NCBI GenBank assembly: GCA_947846985.1
Contig: CANTUZ010000002.1
Span: 134,563,889-134,627,888 of the forward strand
Length of the DNA stretch: 64,000 bases
Direction: 5' to 3'
Origin: Fratercula arctica
Taxonomy: Eukaryota; Chordata; Aves; Charadriiformes; Alcidae
Positions within the stretch are counted from its first letter, which is position 1, and every line of letters begins with the position of its first letter. The notes below the pieces were generated by a model, which saw nothing but the letters and a program-made list of their open reading frames with translations, ran no database searches and was not told the DNA's origin. Position numbers and translations under genes: made by a program. This document shows positions 36,850 through 51,229 of the stretch, in pieces.

Positions 36850-39800
36850 TTTGACTTAAATTGTGCTTTCAGTAAAATCATATCTATCTAGTCCAATGAC
36901 CTTTCAAAGTCTCTACCTGTATCCAGTTAAGATATAAACAGGCTTAATATGCATTTCAAATCTTGATACCTGTAGGACGCAATACTCTCCACAACACTTC
37001 ACAGAAAGTGGATGTGAAGCCTAAAGAATCAAAATTTCAAAAAGCTGTATTCAGAAGGCAAAGATTAGCAAGTTGCTGCATATTCATCATGGTTGGTGAA
37101 TTGTTCTCCTGAGAGCTGATGTGTTATTTCAAGTGCTGAGTTAACTAAAAATGTGATTATATATCACACATTTATTTTAGTGATTGTGCTGAGAAGTCGC
37201 AAAGCTAGTTAAAATTCTACTACACCTCACAGAGAAGAAATAGCTTTAGGGTTACTCTGTCCTCCCACTTCCTGCAATAAATGCATTAAAAGCATTGAGA
37301 AGCTGTAAACTAGTCACACAGTCACTTGTTATTGCTAAAGTATATTATTAATTTCAGAAAAAATATTTTAAAAGATAGACATCACAACCTCTTGATTATC
37401 CTGCTTTTGTATCAATATAAAGAAAGGATGCTAGTAGATAATTTAGTGACATCCACTGCTGAATTTAGAAAGAAGCTTCAATGCTCATGCCAAAAAACTA
37501 TCCTTGTGCAACCAGATAAATAAAAAAAGCGAGTCATATATTTTGAACACTATGTTTAAGAAGATGTGGTTTTGTTTTCAATAACAAATCTGATGTTACC
37601 TTTCTGAAAGTATTATAAATTTGCAATAGTTTGCAGTAATCTACCTATTTTGAAGCTGACTTCCTGCACCATTCTGACAAACCTTAAAGTTGGCAGTCTT
37701 ACCACTTTGGACTTAGCACAGTAGAAAAATACTTTTGTCATCATTATGTTCCAAACTACCTGAAATACAGGTAGTACAATACCCTCTTCCTGGCCCTTAG
37801 TGAATATCCTGACTAGTTACAGAGTCAGCCTATTTGATTTTCCTCCAGACCCATGACTCTTATTTTTTGGCCACATATTTGGGCAGTATAGGGTTTGTAT
37901 TCCTGTTCAGGCTCCTTTATAGCTTTAGTGTTCTGTGTCTTATTTAAATGATATTTAACAAAACCTATTGTGCAGAAGATGGATTATGGTGATCCTATGA
38001 TTTTGGAAATAAAATATGGGTTCCATCTCTTTGTGTGGAGAGCACAACAAACAGATACCATTTGGCCTTTGGGAAGAGTGTAGCCTTCTCTACTTCCTGC
38101 ATATGAATTGCTACAGATTTTATTTAGTGATTAATTATAAAACTCTCCAGAATATCACTGCTAGGGATCTTTCTGATTTAGTGAGATCTGGGGCCTCTAC
38201 TGTTTGGCGGCAGCAATGAGGGGACAAGGGCTATGTGTAACTGAGTAAGCTGCTACTTACTCTTGGACATCAAAATTACACAAAATTCTATTTTTAGGCA
38301 TCAAAACAGACTTTGTGCATCTTGCCCCAGGTGACATTCCCAAGGCTATGAAGGATGTGTGGTGAGGAGAAGCTCAGGCCAGCTCAGCTAATTCCTTCTC
38401 CTCAGGCCAGACCCCTTCTTCATGTTTCCAGTGTTAATGCAGCAGTAATTGCCTGAGGGATGATGTTTGCATTGATGCAAATATCTTTAGGATTTTTTTC
38501 CCTCTGTTCTTTCATATCAGTCCAAAAGACTGAGAATGACTGAACCAATTCAACGCATCTATGTTGAGACGTAAGGATTAGTGTCTGCTGACCACTGGAT
38601 GCACGTCATTAGCAAGAGCTCCATACTCTAATATCTCAGTATCAAGCATATATAACTTCAGCAAGCAGTGCACTTGGTCTTGGTAGGTTTCCATCAAAAA
38701 ACCCTAAATGTCTTCTATTTCCATCACTTTCCCTCTTCTCCCTCTTATTCCCCCTTTTCTTGCCTTCTGCCTGACACATACATGTATGTTCCTAAGAACA
38801 TCCCAGAATTTTGACTGAGACAGCTGACCCTGAATAATGTCAACAATTTCAAATAAGACAAACAGGGGGGGAAATACGCATCAAGAAACACATTCCTGTA
38901 TTACATGACGTTTCAAACAGACGGGAAAATGGACAGAAAACTGAAGCATGAAATTTAATGTTATTAAGTGGAAGGAAATTTTTTGGTTTTGTTGTCAGTT
39001 CCTCATGCTACTTAGCAGCAGAAGAGGAAGAGTTCTAAAAATAAACTGCTGTATTAGCGCTACAGAAAATATGTAAGAAAGAATGACTTGCGTCAAGCTT
39101 GTTCTAGAAAAATAAATAAATAAATAAGGCCATTAAAGAAGATGGGTGCAGTCATCAGAAAACCTCTGACATTAACTTTTATGAAGCAGTTAAAATTCTC
39201 AGTGCAGCTCCAGATTTGCATGTGAACTATGACCAATCATTCACTCAGAAAACAATATCAGATAAATTTACAATTTAGCTTGTGTTCTGTATGGCTCAAT
39301 ACAAATGAATCAAACAATATGCAATAAATTTCATGGGCTGTTAAGTTTTAGTTCTAGTGATGTAAATCACAGGTGGGATCATATTAGAGAGAGATATACT
39401 ATTGGGTTGATGAAACAGTAAAGTAGAAAGCCAGATCTTGTTCCGAGTAGCCAGACATCAGTACTCAAAAACACAGTAGAGAGATAAGAGTGGTGGAAAA
39501 CTCAAAAGCTTATTGCCTTTTTAACTCCCATAAATAGCAGCCATGAAACCACCTGTTAAATCCACCTGTAGAGAGATTGCAGAACTTAATCAGTGAGCTC
39601 CACTCAGTGACCGAAAACGCTAAGAGAAAGTTCCTGGAGTAACAGTCCAGAAGTAGATTTCTTTCAAGGTCAACTAGTTCTGTCATATGAAAACAAAAGT
39701 ATTTTATTTTCTGGTCTTGAAAGAGCTACGGATTTTGATTTCATGGCAATATTTGTTCTATATTTTGCTCATGATCAGGAGTTGATCATGCGTGTCACGA

Positions 39801-42800
39801 AGGAAAACGGGCTTATAATTCCACCATATACAACTAAGCTCTTGTGGTGATTCTCCTGTTTGCTTATATTTACATGAGGTTCCGAAATACTCCACATTCC
39901 ACAGTAAATTTGGAGTTTCCTGACAGCTACTGATCCTGTGGATATCATTTGTGCTAATTTCATTGTGGTTTTTCTTCCTAGCATAATCTTTTCTCTACAC
40001 TTCTGCATAACATGTCCATCTTAATTTATTCTTCTGGATTTCCTCAGTTTTCTTGCCACTTTAGATTTGTTTTCCAGAAAGTATCTGTTTGTGGAAGAGT
40101 CTTTCCTTAACACCTATCTCCTTTTAGATGCTGAACATGAAGTTAACATCATTATTACAGACTCCGTTTAAGGAGCCTTTGCACAGACTAACTTCCAAAT
40201 ATCCACTTCAGATAAAGTATGTAAGGTATTTGATAATTTTTTTTGGGGAGGGAGGGTGTTTTCTGTTCTAAGGTCACCAGACTTGTATAATTCAGTAACT
40301 GAGCTAGAAAACTAAGGAAAACATTCTCTCACTAGTTTTTTCAATGGTTTTGATTAGTGATAATATATACTTCAGTACTTCTGTTTCTAGGTTGGAACAA
40401 AATAAAAGACTAGCAAAACTTTACATTTTGCATAAGTAATTTTGACCTGTAATGAAGAATATTTCTTTTCCAAGTTCTAGGCGTGGAGTATACCTCATTT
40501 ACAATCTGCTTATGCTGTACTATAAGATTGGTTGTACAGCACTTGAATGATCACTGTTCTATAAGATTAAGTTTTTGAGAAAGAGAGGGCAAACATTTCC
40601 TTTAAATCTAGTTAGTGACATGAGACCTCTGCAGGCCAAGCATGAAAGATTGTTGGCAGGCTTCAAAAGCAAGAAGTTCACGATCACCCAGGCCTTGCAA
40701 AGAAATAGTGTCTCATTGAAGATGAAGGTTGTTCTGCAACACCTTGACCCAAAGGATAAATTTGGGTCTTTTCCTGCTTGTCTCTGAGGAAGGGAACTTC
40801 ACTTCAGCTGGAGGACTAATGTCTCCATAAGTACAGTAAAAAGAAAGCACAGGATTGGAAAAATGTGACTCAAAATGATAACTAAGTTTCAAAAAGATAT
40901 CAAGCTCCGTTCTGATTACACTGGCCCAGTAGTTGTTGAGAAGATCAACTATTTCAGAAAGAGTGAATAAAATAAATTTTAGTGAACAAAACCCAAGAAA
41001 AATCATATGAACAATGAAAGGAATGAGGAGGGAAAAGGGCATAAAAAGAAAGTAAAAAGAGAGGAGATGAAGCATGGACTTAAAGATTTATACCCAAAGT
41101 CCTACCAAATACGTTTCATTTGTCACCCAGCAATAAATCCACTGACCACTATCTTTGTACAAAAACAAATCAGCAGCTGTGCCTCTCTGCCTATCATTAG
41201 AGAACTCTCTGATGTTCTCAGAAGCAACTCATTTAGCCTGCCTTGAGCAAATGTCTCATTAATAATCTTACTTCTTTGTTTTTGTTGGTTGTTTCATTAA
41301 GTTCATGCATGCATAAAGTTGCTGTTGCTGCAGATAATGTGCAAAGCCTTTATAAACCAAGGCTTTTCAAACTGTTAAACCATTTATTAATTCAGGAACA
41401 TGCTTCACATTTCTAAAATCTTCTTCAACAAGGCAATTGATTAGTCTTTTTTTTTTTTTTTTTCTTTCACAACATGCTTATTGACTTTTCAAATTTTCTG
41501 TTTGAAATCAACTCTCTGCTGTGAAGACAGCTTTTCTGGCAAATGGTTCTCTCTGGTCTTTCTCCACCTGTTTTTATTTGCACCATGAGCCCCTGGGGAT
41601 GGAAGCTAGGATACAAGGGTGCTGGGCATGGCTGTGGAAGTCTCTGCTTTCTTTGTTTGAACTGCACTCAGAAAATAAAACAGCCATAAGTATGTATCCA
41701 AAATTTTAAAAGGCTTTATTATTTTCTGCATTGCATTGCAAAATTGAATCAAAATGTTTTGTTTGCTTCAGAAATGTTCCATCTGACACAAAATAAAACA
41801 CCTCTAAAGATACTAGTGAGAAAAATAAAAAAGGGAGAGTGAGAAAATTACTCTCCTGAGAGAGTGCTCTAGCTTTCTAAGCTGTAGGGACATTCTGGGG
41901 AAGTGCTTTCAGTCCTTCCTACAGGCTCTGTCACACTTCGGATAAATTGTTAGATATTTGATAGTGCATCAGCTGGAATCCATCAACGAGGCAAATGGCC
42001 TAACAGCCAGGCTGGAATCATTTATGCAGACTGGCATAATGACTATTTAAGTATTTTTGTACAAAGAGGAAACGTATAAGCAGAGACTGTGAAAGCTCTG
42101 CCTCAGAATATCTAAATAGCTAGTGATTAAGACATTCATGCAAGAAGTAAAGTATATCAGTTCAAATTCTGGTCCTGTATCAAGCAGAGGCTTTGAACTT
42201 TTTTTTTTTGCATGTGAATTTCTATTCAACAAACTATCCCATTTCTAGGACCAGAACACTTGCTATCTTTTTCATTTGCACCGTTCCAGTGTCTACAAAG
42301 TTTAAGTGTGGGCTTGAATATACTCACAGTGAGGGTGGAATTTAGCCCAAGTCTATGTAACCAGATCACTGCTGAGGCACTGAATATAACCTACTGACGA
42401 CATCTTTTTCTATGGTTCTTTAAATTTAGCTTTCAAAATATTTCCTAGAGAAGATTATTGAACAAATTCAACCTGAATTCAAAAAGTACACTTTTACTGT
42501 TCAAAAATAAAAAAAAAAAAGAAACCTCAGATGTAGTGCCAAGAGGTGTCAGACAAAGGTAAGAGGCATGCTGTTATGAGGCAAGATAGAAAAGATATAA
42601 GGAAAAGAGAATCTGAGGGGGACCAAACTAAAAAAAACCAAAACCCTTCAAAGTACAGCTATAGCTAGCTCAGGGCATTTACGAATTTAACCTGATTGTG
42701 TATGCAGGCATTTGAACATAAGACAATTATTATCAACTCACATTCTTAGATAGATATCATCTGCACTGTTAATGCTAGCAGAGCAAGAGATTCATTTATT

Positions 42801-45800
42801 TCTTCCAGAAGAAATTGTTATTTCATTGTGTTTCTGGCAGATTATGGCTGGGTTCTCCCTTGGTAACATGTGAGCAGAACACTACCCCCCACCTGTGCCC
42901 TCTCACGCTGCCCACAGAAAGAGCATCAACACTGTGACAGCCCATTTTATTCAATATTTGGATTATCCAGTTATTATTATAATATTTCATTCACTTTGTA
43001 TTATTCAGTTATTCAATTATTATAATATTCAATTTTTCGCTATATTTGGAATGTGCATCCAAAGAGACAGGACCACGTAGAACTTCCTATATTGGGCTGG
43101 AACTCACTAAATATACTATGTGGATAGCTTTAGCAGGGTTTACTTTCAAACTTCACATTACTTTTCTGTCTTGGCAATTCAACCTCTCTTCCCTTCCAAA
43201 TGGGAATTTTGCATAGCAGTTTCAAAAGTGTCTGAGTTATGTGAAGATTTAAGTCTCAGTGCTACTGATTTTAAATGCAATTTTGGCTCCTAAATCACTT
43301 TTTTATTTTGATAAAAAAGCTGCCTTTTTCTTCCATGCATTTGTGGGCGTATTTTACTACCAAAAGAAAAAGAAAATTAATGAGGCTTGTAGTTTAAAAT
43401 AAAAAAATAAACCCCTGCAATAACACCTGAGAATTTGTATGGCAGGACGGGATCTCATTATTTCAGCCATTCGTGCTGTTTTCACTTTTCAGTCCTCAAG
43501 TTCATTTAATGCAGTTGGAGTATGAGACAAAAAAAGTTGTGTTCTGATTTTCTAATTTACCAGTTCACCAGTGCAGACTTCATAGACTCACTGCCTTCAA
43601 AGTAATGGAGTGGAATTCAATATATATTGTATCTTCTTTTAAAAGGAATATAAATAGCATGAGAACTGTATTTTGCTTGTTTCTGATGCTCAGATTTCAC
43701 GATCCTGCACACTAGGATAGACGGCATCAGTCCACACAAAGTAACGTAGCTCCTTATGTACTGTTTCGGAAGAAATATGTAGTATGGCAGGACTCCCTCT
43801 GGATTTAAAATTAGGCAAAATGTTTTTTTAGAAAGGGTATGAATGAATGCGAGAATATTGATAAACATCTACAGAGAAGCACCTTGCAAGAATGCACTCT
43901 GAATGATTTGGTTCAGCAGATTTATTGATTTTTGCGTATGTTACATGATGAACAGCTTCTACACAGAACTATGGGCACAGGATCTCCCACCCCAAACGCG
44001 TTCAGTGCACGGTGCATTTGGGAGCGAGGCAGCAGGTAAATGCTCCTGGTGCTGCAGTTACAGGTACTCCAGGATACCAGGCAATCCCTTGCCATGAAAG
44101 TTAGCGAGTTCTTCTAGCATCTGTTATTGGTTCTATGAGCTAAAAGGGTATGCTAAACAGAAAGACAGCTCAAGGGAGAGAAGAAACAAAGGAGAAAGGC
44201 AGAGAAACCTAGAAAGATGGAGAGTTGTGGCAACAAAAGGGAAGGGGAACAGCACAAACAAGGCAGAAACCACCAGGCAGCACAAGCATTTGGAAGTGCA
44301 GTCTTCAGAACTGAAGAAAACTGCCAGCTTTAGTTCTGCTGAGTTTGCATCCACACGGGATTTATTTCGGGAGTAAAATGCCAAAATGCAGGCATCAACA
44401 CACAGGTATCTGTATGTGCATGGCTGTCTAAGCTCTCATCATATTTAATGAAGATCTAGTTAACAGGATCCGTGGAGTCTGAAGAACTGTTACATATGGC
44501 AACACTGGACAGGGAGATGATCTGCAGCTTTGTGGCTGGCCCAGGTGGGATGCAGCAGGGTGACCGAGCTGGCTCTGCACACCTGTGTGGGCAGCTCAGC
44601 TGAGTTGTCTGCATCTTTGTGTAGGTTTGGCTCCTTACTTCTTTCTCGTGAGGGTTATATGGATAACAGAGGTATATGTCATCTCCATTCAATTCTGTCT
44701 CAGGGGAGCAGAGTCGTGTGTGGTTGACCTCTGGCTTGCAGCTTTTTTTTTTCCTTCCAGTGTTTCAGGAAACTAGATGTGCTTTAATTTCTGAGATCAG
44801 GTTGCATTTCTGAGAAATCTAAAGTTTTCTATGGAAATATTTTTCTCTTGCCCAAACTACTTTGTTTTTTCATTATTTCTAAGGGTTCTAATACTGGGAA
44901 GCTATTTTTTTTTCTATTCTTGCACCTCTACTCCTAAGAAAACAATCGAACTGTATAAAATAATATTCGGTTTTCAGGATGGAATGAGGGATGCTTACCA
45001 GATTGAACTATTTACTTTGAAGAGAAAAGCAATCAAACTAAAAGCCTGAATTGGGAAAACTTTCCATTATTTCCCAATAATTAGGATGACCATGTTTTGT
45101 AGCTGATTCAGAGAACAGAAATGGAAATTGTTAGTGCTGAAGTTTTTCAAGTGACTGCCCTACTCTGGAAAAGTTCTTGGGTTTCTGAAGGAGTAAGGTG
45201 GAGAAAATTTGGCTCGTAAAATATACAGGCTGCCAAAATATACTCCAAAATCTCTAGGGTACAAACTTATTGTAAACTCATATACTTGTATCTTTGTGCC
45301 CAGAAATATAATGGGTAAGTTCCACCCAGGTCTGAGATCATAACTTCACTCATGTCAGATTTTATCTCTCGCACCTTCTCTTCCATCTCTACTCCCAGCC
45401 TAAAACCCAACCCAACCCAAAACTGTTTGATGTTATTTGTGAGCCTTAGATTTCAGACCTGGATGATCCAGGAAAACATAGAGAGTACAGAGACATGTAG
45501 GCAGAGGCCCTGATTAACCAACCCGAGGTGAACTGAAGCTCATTTGTGTCCCACAAGGGTACAAAGCAATGATTCAGTTTTGCACAGTGATCAGAATACC
45601 CCAAAGGAAAACGTGCCCGAGTGCTGCGCTGTGAAGCTCTTCAGCAAGAAAGCTGTTAAACGTAGATTTGAGGTTCTTAATCATCTGCAGTATGGAAGTC
45701 CCCCAAGACCTTGGCAATAATTGCAATTCATTGTAAAGTTTTACTTCAGTCGTAGTGTGGAATAAAGCTTTAATTAAAGACAGATGCAAGAGCTAGGCTG

Positions 45801-48800
45801 ACGTCATTCGAATAAATATTGTCGGGGTGATGGAAAGGTGGGAATAAGGGTATTTCCAAAAAGAGCAATACCATATGAAGCAAGTGGAAACTCATCATTA
45901 GTAATGGAGAGGAGTGAGGTCTAATACATTGCGACACGATTTACTTAATGGAAACTCCATTGCTTGAGAGATTTCAAAGCAGATTTACCAGGAGAAGCAA
46001 TATTATACTGTAGCACAAAGTTAGCAAGTAACAGACAATATTACATGGATTTTCATACCTCCATTGCACTTTCTAATGAGTGAGCAAAGAAACGATGCCA
46101 TTATTTTCAAAACACTATAGGAAAAAATGGAAAAAGTCCATATTCCCCTTTTCTTACTCCCATGGCATTCATAGTGGCATCATCAGAAAAAATAAAGGGA
46201 AATTATTCCATGCATTCAAGAGCCTACTAATTCCAGTGGCTTCTTTTGGCAAATCAGGATAATTTGAAATCTTCACTATGTCTCCAGCTGCCACTCTCTT
46301 AAGCCTGAAAAACGTGTGTTTTAAAACTCTTCAGGTATGCGCTTTTTGTGCTCAATAACATCAGTTTCGATGATGGTTGCAAAGCAACCCAGCAGAGGGT
46401 TAATAATAGTATCATGGTACTCTGCAGTTCACGGATTTGGCCTTCCATCTCCTGGTTTATCTACCCTAAGACCAAATTATTATCCTGTAATAAAATGAAA
46501 AGCCACTATTATTGTAAGTACACTTAAAATTCTTAGTAGTAGTGTGCTTGGTAAGGTTAAATCATGAGGTCTTTGATGCTAACTTCAAAAATTACATCTC
46601 TGATTTAACTAGAATAAATGAGATGGTTGCTTCTCTCTAATTAAAGGCAAAATATATCTATAGTACTTGGCAATTTTCTGTCACTTAACACTGTATTACA
46701 GCAGCATTTATTACATTCATTATATTATAATTACAATTACCTTACATTTACTGAGGGTTCAATCCTCAGAAACCTAAGCTGCCTGAAAAAAAAGAATCAT
46801 ATTTGTTTGAAACCAAAAGGAAGCCTATGTACCAAACTGAAGGTGAAGCTGATGAACCTGTTAGATAGTTCATCAGCAAGAGCCTGTTAGTCCTTATCTC
46901 TATACACAGAGTTAGGGTGAAACTGTCCGCAGCTATAAACACCCTCAGTGACCACACTCAAGGGCCTTGTTTGTAAGGACACAACTGCAGGTGCTTTGGG
47001 GTTGATACCTGAATTTTGGGCTGTCAATGTAGCGGAAAGACCATATTTCCATTTCTTATTTCTTTTTCGGGCAGACAGTGGCGAGCAGTAACAGGTGACT
47101 GGTAAACAGCTGGTTTTACTCTTGCAGGGAGCGAAAGCAGCGTGGCATGGATGGGGCACCAGCTGAGCTGAAAGTTTAAGAGAAAGAAGGAGAAGGGTTC
47201 CCTTGGAGTGAAGAGGCAGTGCTAATCTGATTAAACAGAATATTTTCTAAAATGATCTCCCATTTCTCTTTCTCTTTTTTTTTTTTTTTTGAATGACAAG
47301 TGTGACAAGTGTGATTTCTTCTTCCTTATTCTTTCCTGACACCTGTGTATTCAGGTTCTTTCCATTTTGGCTCCAAACATTAGCACAATCACGCTTTGCT
47401 CGCACGAATACTCCCTGGAAAACAGATTTAAAACTTAAAAGCCTGAATAATTGTTGTAAGATTTTTTAAAATTTTTTTAATGGGGCTTTTGATTGCACAA
47501 TGTAGAGTTCATGCTGTGTTAGTTTCTTAACTCAGTGGAGAGAAACAATTTAATGCAATCTAACTATCACTGTGCAAACTGTGAATATTCACAATCTACA
47601 AAACAAGAGCTTTGTTTTATTTGTTCTTCAAGAAACCTGTGAAAATTTTGAAGTCCTTATTCCTCAACACATACAGAAAAAAGAAAATTACAATGAATTA
47701 TTCAGTTCTTGTATGCAGTAGGAAGGAAATGCTTATAAAAGGTGAAGTGACTACTTCTGTCTGTAGATCAAATACAGACAGAAGCAGTGAATACAAACTG
47801 CTGAGTGAGTGAGCAAAATAATTACATTTAGAGCAAATAATTCAGAAAAGAATTATTCTACTGTTCGAACATACCAGTGGGTCAGTTCATCTGTGTAAGG
47901 TCATTACATTTTGTGAGTAATACCCTTTCAAAACATTCAGAGCACAGCACAGAAGACATTTGTAGTCTCAAAAATGTATCCCTACTTGTTATTGTGGTAA
48001 TTTACCACACAGATCCTGCTGTTTCGCTAAGATCTCTGCCTATGCCAGTGAAATCAAAGGAAGCTTTGATTTTAATGGGAACAGGATCAAGGTTTAGCCA
48101 CTCAACATGTCCTTGAGCCAAAACAAAACTTCCAAGGGGGTTAATGTTGAGAGCGCTGTTTTGATTGCATAATGATGCCAACAGACAAGAAAGGAAAAAT
48201 CATTGGGCTGCACTGAAATTGAAAGTGTACGTGTCTATTTTAAACTGCTAATACTTCATCTAACCTCCTGTGCCGAACAGTCGCAAAATGAACCTATGCT
48301 GTGGCTGAATTGCTCTCCATAAAGCAAAAGCAAGCGATAGAATGTTATTTCATTTCTGTAATATAGTTATTTCTATGTTATTGCAGCAATAGTGAAAAAT
48401 TTACAGTACCCCAACACTGAGATGCTGCATTTTGGGAGTCATTTACAGATATATTATTCTAAAACAGTATTTTCTCCGAAACAGTGAGATGCAGTCTTTA
48501 CAAAATGAAATTATTCAGCAAGGTGATCAAAAATTTACTTCCCGGGTAGATTTATCCCCCAGTACAGTGGCAAATACTGAGTAAAGCCACAGTCTTTCAA
48601 AAGTTTAAAGTACTGGGAGTTAAACTTTAAATTAAATTCCTGTATAAGCATATTTACTGCATCCTCAGTAGCTGTCTGGGGCTTGAGAAAGTGTAGCATT
48701 CTTTCGAATATGATTTTAGCAGCTGAATTTTCTTGAAGGGGTACAATCCTACAAGTAGAAAAGCTACAGGAGCATATCCTGTTACACTCCAGGAAAAATA

Positions 48801-51090
48801 CTAATATTCTGCCAAGAAGTTTTAAAAATATGGGGATCTCCTAAACAGTTTGAAGGTGTTCACAAAATAAATTTTCTTTTTAAACTCTATTTTCTTAATT
48901 CTATTCTTGATAAAGCATGATTCCCATTTTAAAATAAGTTTGAGTTAAGCATTTCCAGTAATATATACCAATTTTAGGACTGACCCTGGAGTATTTTGCT
49001 TTTTTTTCCTTCTCACCTTAGGCTATAACTGAGGATGAGGAGAGACACCGAACAGTTCTTCACAGAACAGTGAATGAGATTCTCTGCACTGCCACATTGC
49101 TCAGAACTCAAGAAAAAACCTGAATCTAGTTTCGGATTCAGGACTGAATTTTGCAATTTAATTTATCGCTACTGTGAGCCAAACACTCCTGTTCATTATG
49201 GTGAGTCAATCTATGTATACAGTGGTCAGCTGGAAGTTATACTAAATAAATGTATTCATTTGTAAGCACAGTTGCAAGAGTATGTGTTCCATATTTTTTC
49301 ACTTCACTCGCAAAATTTTTCTTCATATGCTAAATGGAAGCTTCACTGGAATTATTTTCCAATATTCTCTTACCTGTTATTATTTATATATTTTAATTTT
49401 ATTGAGTTTCAAAGTTGGTTTCATAATCTTGCTGAAATACTTCATCCATTAATAGTGACTTTTTCTTACTGAGAAAGATAATAAGAATAGGTAGGAAGAT
49501 AGAAAAATTTAAGTCTTTTCAAGACTTAATGATGCAAATCAGCCACTGCATCTGTGCATATTAATTCAAAGCAATCCTACAGTTATGAAAACAAAACCCC
49601 GTTTTTCTAAAATAATGGTAAATGCAATTAACAGAACATTTTAAGGGAAATTGTACTCTTAGTTATTTTATTAAACAATTCGTAAAACAATGCTAAGGTA
49701 TTCAATTGCTATAAACATCTGGTGTTTATGCTTCTTCCGCAGTACCACAGACGACTAATTATTTTCCAGGTGTCACAGAGAAAAAAAACTGGTTAATCAC
49801 CCAGTCAATTTAGCCTAATGTTCTGCAACCAAGAGCTGCTGCCTCAAGTTTTGTGTGTGTTTGCATACTCACGTGAGCCTGCATGTGGGCATGTAACCGT
49901 AGTCATTCCATGTAAGTTCTTCACTGACACAGATCAGAGAGAGAAAAAAGACTGAATTGTGCCGAATCTCTTCTGCAATTCATAATTGCTTAAAACATGC
50001 TGAAATGAAGAGCTAAAATGAGAATAAGGTTTTGGAGAACTGGATGGTCTGGCTTAAAACTCATTATCATCAGCAAGACCATTTTTGCAACCTTCCCTCT
50101 TAATAAACAGGGCCCTCAATGCAGTATGTGGGGAGGGCAGCTGTGTAGCAAAAGCCATGATTAGCACTTCTCAGTGTCTTTTTCTCAATATTCAATTTTT
50201 GCACAGGTCAGTTACTCGTTTGAATCTCCCATAGACACCTACCATTCTGCTGTTTAATTTAGCAGAGTGGGTAGATCTGTGGAGCTACCTCATGGAGGTC
50301 TCAGGAACTGGATTTTCTCAGGCTGACCTCCAAAGGACAGTTCTTCTTCTGAAGCAATACCTTCTTTTCCTCACCTGATGTTGTGACCCAGAATTCATGA
50401 TATGACCCTGCACATCATTACACAGATATATGTTACACATGCTTATTCTCAGAAGAATTTTCGGAGCCCCACCCCCCCTCCAGCTCTCCCCTCCCCCCAA
50501 ATACTACAGAATAACCTTTAAAAACACTGTATAGAAAAAACTAAAGTTCTCTGGAGTTCCAGATTAACAAAGGATGTGGAAAAAAATAGTGTGAAAAAAG
50601 TGGTAACTAGCCAAAGAGCAGATGGGGGTGGAGCAGGGTGGTGTGGAGTAGAAAGATGTGGTGCAAGTTGGCTGACACTGAGCTTCATCCCCAAGAAATT
50701 AAAATCACCCTTCCTCCTCAGCTGCTCCCTGTTGGTTTTGCCTCTCTTTTCGCTTTATCTTTGCAGCCCCACACCAGAGCTGTTTTGCTCAGATGTGGTG
50801 CAGCAGCGCTGTCTTCACTTAATGGCTCTTCCCTTGAAAACACCTGACTTCAGAGCATGTTTACAATGTAATCTCGTGTGAACACAGCAATTTCAGACAG
50901 GCACATGGGGTTAAATTTCTCTCTTCAGGGTGACAAGGGCAATGACACTGCAGAATTTCTCCTGTTCAATCCATTTAAACTAATATCTGGAATCTGTGGC
51001 TTCCTATTTTTCATACCGAAGTTAATTTGATTCAGGCTAGCTTAGTTCAGCGTGACAGGCGCAGCAGTGATTCTCCCCAGTTACAGAATA
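36850..51090. other. Long gene-free AT-rich stretch
   Basis: Fourteen kilobases without a recognisable gene or transposon. Contents worth noting: an (AAAT)n run at 39,107-39,127; T17 at 41,447-41,463; A12 at 42,509-42,520; a perfect RFX-like inverted repeat at 46,375-46,389; T-runs near 47,277-47,290; and a perfect 12-bp hairpin at 47,754-47,784. Frames up to 120 codons (for example 40,713-41,075 minus and 40,575-40,787 plus) show no domain. Positions 43,960-44,090 and 50,440-50,870 are G/C-richer. Confidence 0.5.
47754..47784. repeat. Perfect 12-bp inverted repeat with 7-nt loop
   Basis: CTTCTGTCTGTA (47754-47765) and TACAGACAGAAG (47773-47784) are exact reverse complements separated by GATCAAA. 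It could form a cruciform or, if transcribed, a hairpin. The stem is too short for a microRNA precursor by itself, and no extended pairing is visible outside it. Confidence 0.9.
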
Positions 51091-51095
51091 AGCAC

Positions 51096-51226
51096 ACACA
51101 TATACATGTATATATATACACATATATCTAGACATACATATATTTGTGTGTATATGGGAATATGTATATATAAAATATATGGAAATAAGAAATATACATG
51201 CATACACATATATGAAAAATCTAGAA
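51096..51226. repeat. CA/TA-rich degenerate dinucleotide repeat
   Basis: About 130 nt of mixed ACACATATA, TATATATACAC and GTGTGTATA segments. Mostly alternating purine-pyrimidine, interrupted by short unique stretches. Confidence 0.85.
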
Positions 51227-51229
51227 TAT

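Noticed and set aside
40713..41075. 120-codon minus-strand frame and a neighbouring 70-codon + strand frame
   Set aside because: Hydrophobic AT-driven composition and no family resemblance. It is within chance expectation for 64 kb of AT-rich DNA.
47293..47310. Tandem TGACAAGTG units (NKX2-like CAAGTG cores)
   Set aside because: The motif is only two short units beside a T-run and could be simple slippage. There is no independent regulatory evidence.
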